From: Sphingomonas sp. 37zxx
Lineage (GTDB): Bacteria > Pseudomonadota > Alphaproteobacteria > Sphingomonadales > Sphingomonadaceae
Assembly: GCF_000786205.1 (NCBI RefSeq)
Contig: NZ_JROH01000001.1
Location: forward strand, 1-64,000
Length of the DNA stretch: 64,000 bases
Reading direction: 5' to 3'
Under the pieces are notes generated by a model that worked only from the letters and a program-made list of their open reading frames with translations, was not told the DNA's origin and ran no database searches. Position 1 is the stretch's first letter, and every line of letters begins with the position of its first letter. Both the position numbers and the translations under genes were made by a program. Below, in pieces: positions 36,560 to 46,042 of this stretch.

Positions 36560-39316
36560 TCAATGCGCAGCGCCCCAGCTTTTGCCGACGCCGATCTCTA
36601 CCCCCAAGGGTACACTGAGCGTCACCGCCGGTTCGGCGGCGGTTGCCATCACGCGCTCGATCACCGGGCGTGCGGCTTCGACATCGCCTTCGGGCAGTTC
36701 GAAGACGAGTTCGTCATGGACCTGCATCAGCATCCGCACGTTCGGCAGCCCCGCCTCGGCGAGCGCCGGTCCCATCCGTGCCATCGCGCGCTTGATGATG
36801 TCGGCGCTGGTGCCCTGGATCGGCGCGTTGATCGCTGCGCGCTCGGCCCCCTGGCGCTCGTGCTGCACCTTGCTGCGGATTCGCGGGAAGTGGGTTTTGC
36901 GGCCGAACAGCGTCGTCGTGAAGCCCTTGTCCCGCACGCTTTGCGTGGTTTCGGCGATGTAGCGGTTGATGCCGGGGAAGCGTTCGAAATAGCGGTCGAT
37001 CATCGCCTGTGCTTCGTCGGCGGTGACGTCGAGCCGGCCCGCCAGCCCCCAGCGCGAGATGCCGTAGAGGATCGCGAAGTTGATCGTTTTGGCCCGCCCG
37101 CGCGTGTCGCGATTGACCTCGCCGAACAATTCATTGGCGGTCATCGAATGGATGTCGTCGCCGCGCTCGAACGCCTCGCGAAGCTGCGGCACCTCGGCAA
37201 TGTGCGCCGCCAGCCGCAGCTCGATCTGCGAATAATCGGCGGCGAGGATGACATTGCCCGGCTCGGCGACAAAGGCGTCGCGGATCTGGCGGCCCACTTC
37301 GGTGCGGATCGGGATGTTCTGGAGGTTGGGATCGGTCGACGACAGCCGCCCCGTCTGCGCGCCGGTGAGCGAATAGCTGGTGTGAACGCGGCCCGTTGCG
37401 GGATTGATCTGTGCCTGCAGCGCGTCGGTATAGGTTGATTTGAGCTTCGAGAGCTGGCGCCAGTCTAGCACCTTGGCGGCGATCGCGGCTCCTGGTGAAT
37501 CCTTGTCGGCGGCGATCCGCTCAAGCTCGTTGACGTCGGTCGAATAAACCCCCGACTTGCCCTTGCGCCCGCCCTTGATCTTCAATTGCTCGAACAGGAT
37601 GTCGCCCAGTTGCTTGGGGCTGCCGATCGTGAATTTGGTGCCGACCAGGCCGTGGATCTCGGTTTCGAGCGCGGCGATTCGCCCCGAAAACTCCTCCGAC
37701 AGTTGCGCAAGGCGCGCGGCGTCGACCTTGACCCCGGCAATCTCCATGTCGGCGATGACTCGCACCAGCGCGCGATCGACCATCTCATACACCCGCGTCG
37801 CGCCTTCATAGGCAAGCCGCGGCTTCAGCCGCCGCCACAGGCGAAGCGTGACGTCGGCGTCTTCGGCGGCGTAGCGGGTCGCGGCCTTGAGGTCGATTTC
37901 GGCGAAGCTGAGCTGCTTCTTGCCGGTGCCGACGACGTCCTTATAGGCGATGCAGCGATGCGACAGATGCGCCGTGGCAAGCTCGTCCATGCCATGACCG
38001 TGCAGCCCGGCGTCGAGATCGAACGACATCACGATCGTATCGTCATAGGGCGCAAGCGTGATGCCCGCGCGCTGGAGCATGATCATGTCGTATTTGAGGT
38101 TATGACCGATCTTGAGGACGCTGGGGTCTTCAAGCAGCGCCTTGAGCTGCGCGATCACCAGCGCGCGATCGAGCTGGATCGGCTTTTCGGCGAACATGTC
38201 GCTGCCGCCATGCGCGATCGGAATGTAGCAGGCGAGATTGGGGTGCAGCGCCAGGCTGACCCCGACCAGATCGGCCTGCATCGCATCGAGCCCGGTCGTT
38301 TCGGTATCCACCGCGACCCAGCCCTGGTGGCGCGCGGCGACCATCCAGCGTTCGAGCGCATCTTCGGTGACGACGGTTTCATAGCCGTCATGGTTACAGG
38401 GCGGATCGTCCTGCGCGGCGACGGGAGCGGCGGCTTCGGCGACGGGCGCATCGGCGACCGCCGACAGCTTGTTGAGCAGCGAGCGGAAGCCGTGATGCTC
38501 GAGGAACGCGCGCAGCGGGGCGTCGGGGATGCCCTGAAGTTCGAGCGAATCGAGCGGGTCGGGCAGCGGCACGTCGCAGGCAAGCTGCACCAGTTCGCGC
38601 GACAGCCGCGCCATCGGCGCGTGCTCGATCAGATTGTCGCGCAGCTTGCCCTTTTTCATCTCGGGTGCGGCGGCGAGCACGGCTTCGAGCGAGCCATGTT
38701 CGTGGATCAGCTTGGCGGCGGTCTTGAGGCCGACGCCGGGGACGCCGGGGACATTGTCGACGCTGTCGCCCATCAGCGCCAGCACGTCGCCAAGCAGCTT
38801 GGGCGGCACGCCGAATTTCTCGACGACATGCTCGTCGGACAGGCGGCGATTGTTCATCGTATCGTACAGGTCGAGTCCTGGCTCGATCAACTGCATTAGA
38901 TCCTTGTCCGAGCTGACGACCGTGACTTCCCAGCCCTGGGCTAGCGCTGCCTTGGCATAGCTTGCGATCAGGTCATCGGCCTCCCAGCCTTCCTCCTCGA
39001 TGCAGGGCAGCGAAAAGGCGCGGGTGGCGTCGCGGATCATCGGGAATTGCGGGACCAGATCCTCAGGCGGCGGTGGGCGCTGTGCCTTATACTGGTCGTA
39101 CAGGTCGTTGCGGAAGGTCTTCGACGATTTGTCGAGGATCACCGCCATGTGGGTGGGGCCGTCGGCCTTGTGCAGCTCGTCGGCCAGCTTCCACAGCATC
39201 GTGGTATAGCCATAGACCGCCCCGACCGGCTCGCCATGCACATTGGTGAGCGGCGGCAGCCGGTGATAGGCGCGGAAGATATAGCCGGAGCCGTCGACGA
39301 GATAGAGATGAGGCAT
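36560..39316 (-). CDS. polA: DNA polymerase I
   Basis: This 918-residue enzyme has three domains. The 5'-3' nuclease domain starts PHLYLVDGSGYIFRAYHRLP. The 3'-5' exonuclease has the active-site pair in WVAVDTETTGLD and the later YAAEDADVTLRLW. The polymerase domain has ADYSQIELRLAAHIAEV, RDTRGRAKTINFAILYGISR and MQVHDELVFELPE. All catalytic acidic residues are present, so proofreading is predicted to be functional. It repairs DNA and removes RNA primers. It ends 40 bp before the flippase gene on the same strand. Confidence 0.97.
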   Translation of the reverse strand: MPHLYLVDGSGYIFRAYHRLPPLTNVHGEPVGAVYGYTTMLWKLADELHKADGPTHMAVILDKSSKTFRNDLYDQYKAQRPPPPEDLVPQFPMIRDATRAFSLPCIEEEGWEADDLIASYAKAALAQGWEVTVVSSDKDLMQLIEPGLDLYDTMNNRRLSDEHVVEKFGVPPKLLGDVLALMGDSVDNVPGVPGVGLKTAAKLIHEHGSLEAVLAAAPEMKKGKLRDNLIEHAPMARLSRELVQLACDVPLPDPLDSLELQGIPDAPLRAFLEHHGFRSLLNKLSAVADAPVAEAAAPVAAQDDPPCNHDGYETVVTEDALERWMVAARHQGWVAVDTETTGLDAMQADLVGVSLALHPNLACYIPIAHGGSDMFAEKPIQLDRALVIAQLKALLEDPSVLKIGHNLKYDMIMLQRAGITLAPYDDTIVMSFDLDAGLHGHGMDELATAHLSHRCIAYKDVVGTGKKQLSFAEIDLKAATRYAAEDADVTLRLWRRLKPRLAYEGATRVYEMVDRALVRVIADMEIAGVKVDAARLAQLSEEFSGRIAALETEIHGLVGTKFTIGSPKQLGDILFEQLKIKGGRKGKSGVYSTDVNELERIAADKDSPGAAIAAKVLDWRQLSKLKSTYTDALQAQINPATGRVHTSYSLTGAQTGRLSSTDPNLQNIPIRTEVGRQIRDAFVAEPGNVILAADYSQIELRLAAHIAEVPQLREAFERGDDIHSMTANELFGEVNRDTRGRAKTINFAILYGISRWGLAGRLDVTADEAQAMIDRYFERFPGINRYIAETTQSVRDKGFTTTLFGRKTHFPRIRSKVQHERQGAERAAINAPIQGTSADIIKRAMARMGPALAEAGLPNVRMLMQVHDELVFELPEGDVEAARPVIERVMATAAEPAVTLSVPLGVEIGVGKSWGAAH

Positions 39317-39382
39317 CGGGGCGGGATAGCAGCGTGCGCGGGCCGGGGCGAGACTGCTTATCTCGGTGCACGCAAAGAGGGA

Positions 39383-40489
39383 TTACCCCCTATGGTTCGC
39401 CACCACGCTTTCGACCACCTTCTGCATCAGTTGCTGACGTTCGGGCACCGGGCGCGAGGTGTCACCGATCAGGATCGCGATCGTGTAGCTGCGGCCATTG
39501 GGGGCGGTGAGGAAGCCGACATCGTTGAAGCCGGCGGTGCGGCCTGAAAAATCCTGGCCGGTGCCGGTTTTGTGGCCGAGCCGCCAGCCGGGGGGAACCT
39601 TTGCGCGCAGCCGGGCGGCACCGGTGCGCGAGCTTTCCATCAGCGTCACCAGATGCGCTGTGGAGGCGCGAGAGAACAAATCGCCCTGTTTCAGCCGCGC
39701 CAGCGCATTGGCGATCGCAGCGGCGGCGGCACCGTCGATCGGATCGGCGACATAATTGTTGAACGCCGCGCGGCGCACCCCCTGGGGCAGCTTGGCGCGC
39801 GCGGCCTGAAAGGCGCGGCCCATCGCCATGTCCTGTTTCCAGTTGAGGCCGGCGGTACGGCTTTGCAGCAGGCGCTCACCGGGGCCGAACTTGATCGCGC
39901 CCAAAGACTTGCGCTTGATGAAGGCGTTGACCGCATCGGGGCCACCGACGCGGCGCAACAGCCGGTCGTTGGCGGTATTGTCGCTCATCGTCATCGCGCG
40001 GCGCATCAATTCGCCCGCGGTGGCGGTGTAGCTGCCATTCTTGAGCAGCCCGGCGATCGGCTGATGGAACAAGGTAAGGTCGGCGCGGGTGATGGTGAGT
40101 TGTTCGTCGAGGCGCAATTTGCCCTGGTCGACCAAGTCGAGCGCGGTCATCGCGACCCACAATTTGCTGACGCTTTGCTGCGGCATCGGCACGTCGCCGT
40201 TTTTCGAGATCATCCAGTCGTCGTCGATGCTCTTGACCGCGACGCCGACCTTGCCGCCAAAATTCTCGACCATGGTATCAATCGCGGTGACCAGCGGGGT
40301 AGGGGCAAAGGTGCGGGCCGGTGGCCGTGGGGGCAGTGGCGGCACTGGTGCCACGACCCGATAGGTGGGGGCGGGCAAGCTGGCGGTGCGTTCGGCGGAG
40401 GCTGCCCCGACACAGCCTATCAGCGCCAGTGGCGCCAGCCCGCAAAGCGTCAATGCGCGCTCTGTCATGGAAAATCGTTCGATTTGCAT
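39383..40489 (-). CDS. Class A beta-lactamase-like serine hydrolase, exported
   Basis: The approximately 368-residue product has an N-terminal signal with a lipobox-like L-I-G-C and A-S-A site, a proline-rich linker, and a serine-beta-lactamase fold. Active-site motifs are S-V-S-K (SxxK), M-S-D-N (SDN) and H-K-T-G (KTG). The omega-loop Glu166 of true class A enzymes is not evident: the aligned stretch reads S-R-T-A-G-L-N. It may be a weak beta-lactamase, a peptidoglycan-related hydrolase or an esterase. I start at ATG 40489; ATG 40468 is equally possible and leaves a tighter signal peptide. Confidence 0.82.
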   Translation of the reverse strand: MQIERFSMTERALTLCGLAPLALIGCVGAASAERTASLPAPTYRVVAPVPPLPPRPPARTFAPTPLVTAIDTMVENFGGKVGVAVKSIDDDWMISKNGDVPMPQQSVSKLWVAMTALDLVDQGKLRLDEQLTITRADLTLFHQPIAGLLKNGSYTATAGELMRRAMTMSDNTANDRLLRRVGGPDAVNAFIKRKSLGAIKFGPGERLLQSRTAGLNWKQDMAMGRAFQAARAKLPQGVRRAAFNNYVADPIDGAAAAAIANALARLKQGDLFSRASTAHLVTLMESSRTGAARLRAKVPPGWRLGHKTGTGQDFSGRTAGFNDVGFLTAPNGRSYTIAILIGDTSRPVPERQQLMQKVVESVVANHRG

Positions 40490-40649
40490 CGTTCTATTGT
40501 GCCCTGTTGTAACCCGGACCATGCGGCGCGCGCAGGTGGACCGGCAACCCGGTGGTGCCCCGCCTGCGGTGAATACTATCATCTTAGCGACGAATGGTCC
40601 GTATCGGCTTATCTTGCCGATAATCGGGGGAACTTCAGGGTAGCCGCCG

Positions 40650-42245
40650 TCAAGGCAACAGGATGGTATCGCGGGGCGTGTCGTCCATATCGGGGTGATC
40701 GAGGGTATAATGCAGGCCGCGGCTTTCTTTGCGAGAGAGCGCGCTGCGGACGATCAGCTCGGCCGACTGGAGCAGGTTTCGCAGCTCGATCAGGTCGGGC
40801 GTGACGCGAAAATGGCCATAATAGTCGTTCACTTCCTCCGACAGCATGCGGATTCGGTGCTGCGCGCGTTCGAGCCGCTTGGTGGTGCGGACGATACCGA
40901 CATAATTCCACATGAAGCGGCGGATTTCGGTCCAGTTCTGCTTGATGATGACTTCTTCGTCGCTGTCGGTGACCCGGCTTTCGTCCCAGGGGCGGATCGC
41001 GGGCGGCGGCGCGAGCTCGTTCCAATGCGCGGCGATATGGCGCGCCGCCGCCTCGCCATAGACGAAGCATTCGAGCAGCGAATTCGACGCGAGCCGGTTG
41101 GCACCATGCAGCCCCGACTGGGTGACTTCGCCCGCCGCATAAAGATTGGGCAGGTCGGTGCGGCCATCGCGATCGACGATCACCCCGCCGCAGGTGTAAT
41201 GCTGCGCCGGCACCACCGGGATCGGCCCCTTGGTCATGTCGATGCCCAGCGTCAGCAGCTTGGCGTAGATGGTCGGGAAATGCGCGCGCACGAAATCAGG
41301 CCCGCGATGGCTGATGTCGAGATGGACGAAATCAAGGCCGAAGCGCTTGATCTCGGCGTCGATCGCGCGGGCGACGATGTCGCGCGGGGCCAACTCCAGC
41401 CGTTCAGCATCATAATAGGGCATGAAGCGCTTGCCGGTGGTGGGGTTGATCAAATGCCCGCCTTCGCCGCGCACCGCTTCGGTGATCAGGAAATTCTTGA
41501 CGTCGAGGTGGAACAGGCAGGTCGGGTGGAACTGCATGAACTCCATGTTCGACACGCGGCAGCCCGCGCGCCACGCCATCGCGATGCCGTCGCCGGTCGC
41601 GCCGCGCGGCGCGGTCGAGAATTGATAGGTGCGGCCAGCGCCGCCGGTGGCGAGGACGGTTGCGCGTGCGGTGTAAGGCTCGACCCGGCCCGAATGCCGG
41701 TTCATCGCATAAACGCCCCAGACATTGCCCGCGCCCGAATAGCGCTCCTCATGCCGGCTTGTCGCCAGGTCGACCGCGACCATGTCGGGCAGCAGGGTGA
41801 TGTTTTGGTTTGCGCGAGCGGCGCGGATCAGCGCCTCTTGCACCGCCCAGCCGGTGGCGTCGTCGACATGGACGATCCGGCGGTGGCTATGCCCGCCCTC
41901 GCGAGTCAGGTGCCAGCCATCGGCCCCGTCGGATGCGACGTTGAACGGTACGCCCAATTCCGCGAGCCGGGTGATGGCGGCTGGCGCGCCTTCGACGACG
42001 AACTCGACGGTGGCGCGGTCGTTCAGGCCTGCGCCTGCGACCATCGTGTCCTCGACATGGTTTTCGAACGTGTCGCCGGGTTCGAGCACGGCGGCGATGC
42101 CGCCCTGTGCCCAGGCGGTCGATCCTTCATCGAGCGCGCCCTTGGCCAGCACGGTGACGCGGAAACGATCCGCCAGGTTGAGCGCGGCGGTGAGGCCGGC
42201 GGCACCCGAGCCGATGACGAGGACGTCGGTGGTATGGCTGGTCAT
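40650..42245 (-). CDS. nadB: L-aspartate oxidase
   Basis: NadB oxidises aspartate to iminoaspartate, the first step of NAD synthesis. The 531-residue flavoprotein has VLVIGSGAAGLTAALNLADR, GSTAWAQGGIAAVL, a MEFMQFHPTCLFH segment, YTCGGVIVDRDGRTDLPNLY and GANRLASNSLLECFVYGEAA. These separate NadB from succinate dehydrogenase flavoproteins. I chose ATG 42245; the frame extends to 42284. nadA and nadC are not in the window. Confidence 0.94.
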   Translation of the reverse strand: MTSHTTDVLVIGSGAAGLTAALNLADRFRVTVLAKGALDEGSTAWAQGGIAAVLEPGDTFENHVEDTMVAGAGLNDRATVEFVVEGAPAAITRLAELGVPFNVASDGADGWHLTREGGHSHRRIVHVDDATGWAVQEALIRAARANQNITLLPDMVAVDLATSRHEERYSGAGNVWGVYAMNRHSGRVEPYTARATVLATGGAGRTYQFSTAPRGATGDGIAMAWRAGCRVSNMEFMQFHPTCLFHLDVKNFLITEAVRGEGGHLINPTTGKRFMPYYDAERLELAPRDIVARAIDAEIKRFGLDFVHLDISHRGPDFVRAHFPTIYAKLLTLGIDMTKGPIPVVPAQHYTCGGVIVDRDGRTDLPNLYAAGEVTQSGLHGANRLASNSLLECFVYGEAAARHIAAHWNELAPPPAIRPWDESRVTDSDEEVIIKQNWTEIRRFMWNYVGIVRTTKRLERAQHRIRMLSEEVNDYYGHFRVTPDLIELRNLLQSAELIVRSALSRKESRGLHYTLDHPDMDDTPRDTILLP

Positions 42246-42421
42246 CAATACGCTCTGAAGTAGACAGGTGCGGCGTTTTGCCATGCCATGTCGTTACGGT
42301 TGCGGGACGTAATCGCAGCGGTGGCGGGTGGGCAAAGGGTCATGCCCGATCGTCTGGCACAAAAGAGGGGCGGTGGGACAGGGGGCACACAGGCGGTACC
42401 GATGCCTCGCGGTGCCAGCGA

Positions 42422-43345
42422 TCAGGCGTTGGCGGCGCGGGTGAGGTTGAGGAATACGTCTTCAAGATCGGCTTCCTTGGTCGAGACGTCGACCACGCCC
42501 AGCCCGTCGCTGGCGATCGCGGCGAGCACTTCGCCGGCGTTCACCTGATCCTTGCGATAGGTGATCGCCAGCACCCGGTCGCCGATCAGTTCGATCTTCT
42601 GGAAACAAGCGGCGCTCGGCGCGGCGGCGACGTCGCGATCGACCGTCACGATCACCTGTTTCTCCTGCGCCATGCCCACCAGCGCGCGGGTGGGTTCATT
42701 GGCGATCAGCCGGCCGTGATTGATGATCGCGATCCGATCGCAAAGCTGTTCGGCTTCCTCGAGATAATGCGTCGTCAGCACCACGGTGACGCCCTGGTCG
42801 TTGAGGTGGCGGACATAGGCCCAGAGCTGCTGACGAAGTTCGATGTCCACGCCGGCGGTGGGTTCGTCGAGCACCAGCACGGGGGGCGAATGCACCATCG
42901 CCTTGGCCACCATCAGCCGCCGCTTCATGCCGCCCGAGAGCGTGCGGGCATAGGCATTCGCCTTGTCCTCTAGCGCCATCGCGCGCAGCAATTCCATCGT
43001 CCGGCGATCGGCCTTCTTCACGCCATAGAGGCCGGCGGCGATGTCGAGCGTTTCGGCGGGGCTGAAAAAGGGATCGAAAGTGATCTCCTGATTGACGATG
43101 CCGATCGACGCCTTTGCATTGCGCGGGTGCGCGTCGATGTCGAAGCCCCAGATCGAGGCGGTGCCAGCGGTCTTGTTGACCAGGCCAGCCAGGATGTTGA
43201 TCAACGTAGACTTGCCCGCGCCATTGGGGCCGAGCAGCCCGAAAATCTGGCCGCGCGGCACGACGAACGAGACGTCGTCTAGCGCCTGCTTGCCCCCGGC
43301 ATAGGTTTTGGAGAGGTGCTCGATCGCGATGGCGGCTTCGGTCAT
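42422..43345 (-). CDS. ABC-2 type transporter ATP-binding protein
   Basis: The 307-residue ATPase has a Walker [10 protein letters not shown], signature L-S-G-G-M-K-R-R-L, Walker B V-L-V-L-D-E-P-T, and a C-terminal domain like that of drug- or YadG-type exporters. No permease is next to it: upstream is a divergent zinc-finger gene and downstream is nadB. The partner permease must be encoded elsewhere. Confidence 0.92.
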   Translation of the reverse strand: MTEAAIAIEHLSKTYAGGKQALDDVSFVVPRGQIFGLLGPNGAGKSTLINILAGLVNKTAGTASIWGFDIDAHPRNAKASIGIVNQEITFDPFFSPAETLDIAAGLYGVKKADRRTMELLRAMALEDKANAYARTLSGGMKRRLMVAKAMVHSPPVLVLDEPTAGVDIELRQQLWAYVRHLNDQGVTVVLTTHYLEEAEQLCDRIAIINHGRLIANEPTRALVGMAQEKQVIVTVDRDVAAAPSAACFQKIELIGDRVLAITYRKDQVNAGEVLAAIASDGLGVVDVSTKEADLEDVFLNLTRAANA

Positions 43346-43449
43346 GCAGGGGGGATAGGCGGGTGCCGGGGGTGCGGCAAGGTGAACCGTTCGTTTCGAG
43401 CGTATCTGGCCGATTGCAGTCGTTCTCGCCCCCTGCTAACCGCGCAGCC

Positions 43450-43677
43450 ATGATCCCGCCGTCCGAAATCATCCGCGTCTCCACCCCGCGCGTCGCCTGC
43501 GATGGTGCGGGCGAGATTGCGCCAGCGCTTGGCCACCCGCGTGTGTGGTTGCAGATCGACGACACCGGCTATGTCGATTGCGGTTATTGCGACCGCCGTT
43601 TCGTGCTGACCGGCGGGCCAGCCGATGGCGCCGACCAGAGCCAGCTTCGCGACCATGGGGATGGTGCGGGCCGCTGA
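43450..43677 (+). CDS. Zinc-finger CHCC-domain protein (NDUFS6-like)
   Basis: The 75-residue protein contains G-H-P-R-V-W-L-Q-I followed by [12 protein letters not shown], a CHCC zinc site with one His and two Cys in view. This is the family of the complex I accessory subunit NDUFS6 found in alphaproteobacteria and mitochondria. No nuo genes are adjacent, so association with complex I is inferred from family knowledge. ATG 43450 is preceded by a weak purine run. tldD follows after 19 bp. Confidence 0.8.
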   Translation: MIPPSEIIRVSTPRVACDGAGEIAPALGHPRVWLQIDDTGYVDCGYCDRRFVLTGGPADGADQSQLRDHGDGAGR

Positions 43678-43696
43678 GGCACCTATATTCGGTCTC

Positions 43697-45124
43697 ATGA
43701 CCGATATGACCGATCCCCGCGCGTTCCTGTATGGCGATGCGCTCGACCCCGACATGGCGCTCACCCTGACGCGCGAGGCGCTGTCCGCCGCCGAGGATGG
43801 CGAGCTGTACCTGCAATATCGCAAGAACGAGGCGTTCGGTTTCGATGACGGGCGGCTGAAGACCGCGTCTTACAGCACCGATGGTGGCTTCGGGTTGCGC
43901 GCGGTGGCGGGTGAGGCGACGGCGTTCGCGCAAGGCAACAGCCTGTCGGTCGATGCGATCCGCCGCGCCGCGCAGACGATGGCGCTGATCGATCCGGCCA
44001 CCCAGGCCAAGGCACCGCCGCCGCGTGGCAACAACCGCCACCTCTATACCGCCGCCGATCCGCTCGACGCGGTGCCCTTTGCCGACAAGGTAGCGCTGTG
44101 CCAGGCGATCGACGCTGCGGCGCGCGCGCGTGATCCGCGGATCGTCCAGGCATCGGTCAGCCTGTTGGGATCGTGGAGCGTGGTCGAGATCGTTCGCCCC
44201 GACGGCTTTGTCGCGACCGATGTGCGGCCGCTGGTGCGGCTGAACGTATCGGTGGTGGTCGAGAAGAACGGGCGGCGTGAGACCGGCAGCTTCGGCATCG
44301 GCGGGCGCGAGCTGTACGACCGGGTGATGCACCCCGACACCTGGAACCGCGCGATCGACAGCGCGCTGGCACAGGCGCTGGTGAACCTCGAATCGATCGC
44401 GGCGCCGGCGGGCGAGATGCCGGTGCTGCTGGGGCCGGGCTGGTGCGGCATCCTGCTGCACGAAGCGATCGGCCACGGGCTGGAGGGCGATTTCAACCGC
44501 AAGGGCACCTCGGCGTTTTCGGGGCGGATCGGCGAGCGAGTCGCGGCACCCGGCGTAACCGTGGCCGACGACGGATCGCTGGGCGAGCGGCGCGGTTCGC
44601 TGTCGATCGACGACGAGGGCACGCCGACGCAGGAGAATATCCTGATCGAGGACGGCATCCTGAAGGGCTATATCCACGACCGGCTGAACGCGCGGCTGAT
44701 GGGGGTCGCGCCGACGGGCAATGGCCGCCGCGAAAGCTTCGCGCACGCGCCGATGCCGCGAATGACCAACACTTTCATGCGCGGCGGGCGCGATGATCCT
44801 GCCGAGATGATGACGCGGGTGAAGCGCGGTATCTATGCCAAGAGCTTCGGCGGCGGGCAGGTCGACATCGTGTCGGGCAAGTTCGTGTTCAGCTGCACCG
44901 AGGCGTATATGATCGAGGACGGCAAGCTGGGCGCGCCGATCAAGGGCGCGACGCTGATCGGCGATGGCCCGAGCGTGCTGACGCGGGTGAGCGGGATCGG
45001 CAATGACTTCGCGCTCGACGAGGGCGTCGGCATGTGCGGCAAGGGCGGGCAGAGCGTGCCGGCGGGCGTAGGGCAGCCGTCGCTGCTGATCGACGCGCTG
45101 ACGGTGGGCGGAACTGCGGTTTGA
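43697..45124 (+). CDS. tldD: TldD metalloprotease
   Basis: The 475-residue protein carries H-E-A-I-G-H-G-L-E-G-D-F, the HExxxH zinc motif of TldD, plus FGFDDGRLKTASYSTDGGFG at the start and GGQVDIVSGKFVFSCTEAYM near the end. TldD with TldE digests unfolded peptides and matures microcin-type products. Its partner TldE/PmbA is not in the window. ATG 43697 is preferred over the open frame from 43625. Confidence 0.95.
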   Translation: MTDMTDPRAFLYGDALDPDMALTLTREALSAAEDGELYLQYRKNEAFGFDDGRLKTASYSTDGGFGLRAVAGEATAFAQGNSLSVDAIRRAAQTMALIDPATQAKAPPPRGNNRHLYTAADPLDAVPFADKVALCQAIDAAARARDPRIVQASVSLLGSWSVVEIVRPDGFVATDVRPLVRLNVSVVVEKNGRRETGSFGIGGRELYDRVMHPDTWNRAIDSALAQALVNLESIAAPAGEMPVLLGPGWCGILLHEAIGHGLEGDFNRKGTSAFSGRIGERVAAPGVTVADDGSLGERRGSLSIDDEGTPTQENILIEDGILKGYIHDRLNARLMGVAPTGNGRRESFAHAPMPRMTNTFMRGGRDDPAEMMTRVKRGIYAKSFGGGQVDIVSGKFVFSCTEAYMIEDGKLGAPIKGATLIGDGPSVLTRVSGIGNDFALDEGVGMCGKGGQSVPAGVGQPSLLIDALTVGGTAV

Positions 45125-45145
45125 AGCGGCTTCTGATTTAGGCGC

Positions 45146-45442
45146 TTAATAGCCTGACAGCAGCAGATCGAGCGCGCCTGCGATCGCTCGCTCATTGGCG
45201 ATTGCCGAGCCGGTCCGCTTGCCCAGCATGCTGATCGGCACTGCAGCCGCGAAATGGGTAAGCATAACCATCTCGTCGCCGTCGATATCGAGCAGCGGGT
45301 TCAATCGGGCCTCGACCTGAATGGCGTCATCGGGCGATGCGAGCGGTACGACGATCCGGGTGTTGAGATACGATAAAAGGTCGTTCTGGCAATCGAGCAG
45401 CATCGTCCCGTCGCGCGAGCGATAGAGGTCGAAACGCGCCAT
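45146..45442 (-). CDS. ccdB: CcdB family toxin
   Basis: The 98-residue protein begins with ARFDLYRSRDGTMLLDCQND, the CcdB N-terminus, and has IVVPLASPDDAI and PLLDIDGDEMVMLTHFAAAV. It ends LLLSGY. CcdB poisons DNA gyrase, and the last residues are part of the contact, so a complete C-terminus suggests activity. The start ATG overlaps the TGA stop of ccdA (ATGA), the classical order of the operon. This is a chromosomal toxin-antitoxin module. Confidence 0.92.
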   Translation of the reverse strand: MARFDLYRSRDGTMLLDCQNDLLSYLNTRIVVPLASPDDAIQVEARLNPLLDIDGDEMVMLTHFAAAVPISMLGKRTGSAIANERAIAGALDLLLSGY

Positions 45443-45687
45443 CAGAACATCCGGTATTTGGCGAGCGGCAGACCGTGTTCTTCTACCCAGGCATTGTTGG
45501 CCTGGATCGCCTCCCAGTTGTCCTTCGTCCATTGCTCCTTGCGGGCATGCTTGAGTCGATTGAGTAGCCCCTCCTCGCAAGCCTGCGAAACGTTAAGGCC
45601 GAGCGTCTTGGCTTCCGCCACAGCGTCTGCGGGTAGCGAGACATTAGTCGCCCGGCGGGGGCGGTCGGTGCGCATGTTCGTTGCCAT
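45442..45687 (-). CDS. ccdA: CcdA family antitoxin
   Basis: The product of about 81 residues has an N-terminal ribbon-helix-helix (ATNVSLPADAVAEAKTLGLN, then V-S-Q-A-C) for DNA binding, and an acidic Trp-containing C-terminus (TKDNWEAIQANNAWVEEHGL) that neutralises CcdB. Three in-frame ATGs at 45693, 45687 and 45675 could start it. I favour 45687, since the upstream promoter would start transcription near that base. Antitoxin and toxin overlap by one base in the usual way. Confidence 0.9.
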   Translation of the reverse strand: MATNMRTDRPRRATNVSLPADAVAEAKTLGLNVSQACEEGLLNRLKHARKEQWTKDNWEAIQANNAWVEEHGLPLAKYRMF

Positions 45688-45693
45688 GCGCAT

Positions 45694-45722
45694 AAAGTAT
45701 GTGCATCTCTTGTCGTGGTCAA
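45694..45722 (-). promoter_or_regulatory. Candidate sigma-70 promoter of ccdAB
   Basis: On the minus strand TTGACC at 45722-45717 and TACTTT at 45699-45694 are spaced by 17 bp. Transcription would begin near 45687-45688, at or just before the ATG of ccdA, so the message may be nearly leaderless. No separate operator palindrome was picked out; CcdAB normally autoregulates here. Confidence 0.65.
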
Positions 45723-45737
45723 TCTTAGGAAATCACC

Positions 45738-45953
45738 ATGGCACTTGCCGAAGTCGGCCGGTTCAATCGGATCGAAGCGCATATCTTGATCGGGCGGCTC
45801 GAATCGGAGGGTATCGCTGCGATCAGCTTCGATGGTGAAATGAGCCTGGGCGAGGGAAGCGCATTGCTGATCCCGGTGCGGGTGATGGTCGATGAGGGTG
45901 ATCTGGCCGAGGCGCGCGCGATCGTCGCGGCGGCGCAGGCGAGCTACGACTGA
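45738..45953 (+). CDS. DUF2007-type small protein
   Basis: The 71-residue protein reads ALAEVGRFNRIEAHILIGRL followed by ESEGIAAISFDGEMSLGEG, then IPVRVMVDEGDLAEARAIVA. This is the DUF2007 (putative signal-transducing, PII-like fold) pattern. Function is not established. ATG 45738 follows AGGA about 8 nt upstream. It is divergent from ccdA. Two consecutive hairpins follow its stop. Confidence 0.8.
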   Translation: MALAEVGRFNRIEAHILIGRLESEGIAAISFDGEMSLGEGSALLIPVRVMVDEGDLAEARAIVAAAQASYD

Positions 45954-45976
45954 ATCGGCTTTGCGACGGGGCGCAT

Positions 45977-46036
45977 GCAACATGAGCTTCATGTTGCGCG
46001 TTTATACCGCCGGGTGGAGAGGCCCCCGGAGTATAA
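45977..46036. repeat. Two consecutive hairpins between DUF2007 gene and small ORF
   Basis: GCAACATGA (45977-45985) pairs perfectly with TCATGTTGC (45989-45997) around a three-base loop. A second hairpin pairs TTATAC/GTATAA (46002-46007 with 46031-46036) and CCGGG/CCCGG (46010-46014 with 46025-46029). Neither is followed by a T-tract. They end 6 bp before the ATG of the following small ORF. Confidence 0.7.
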
Positions 46037-46042
46037 AAGAAA

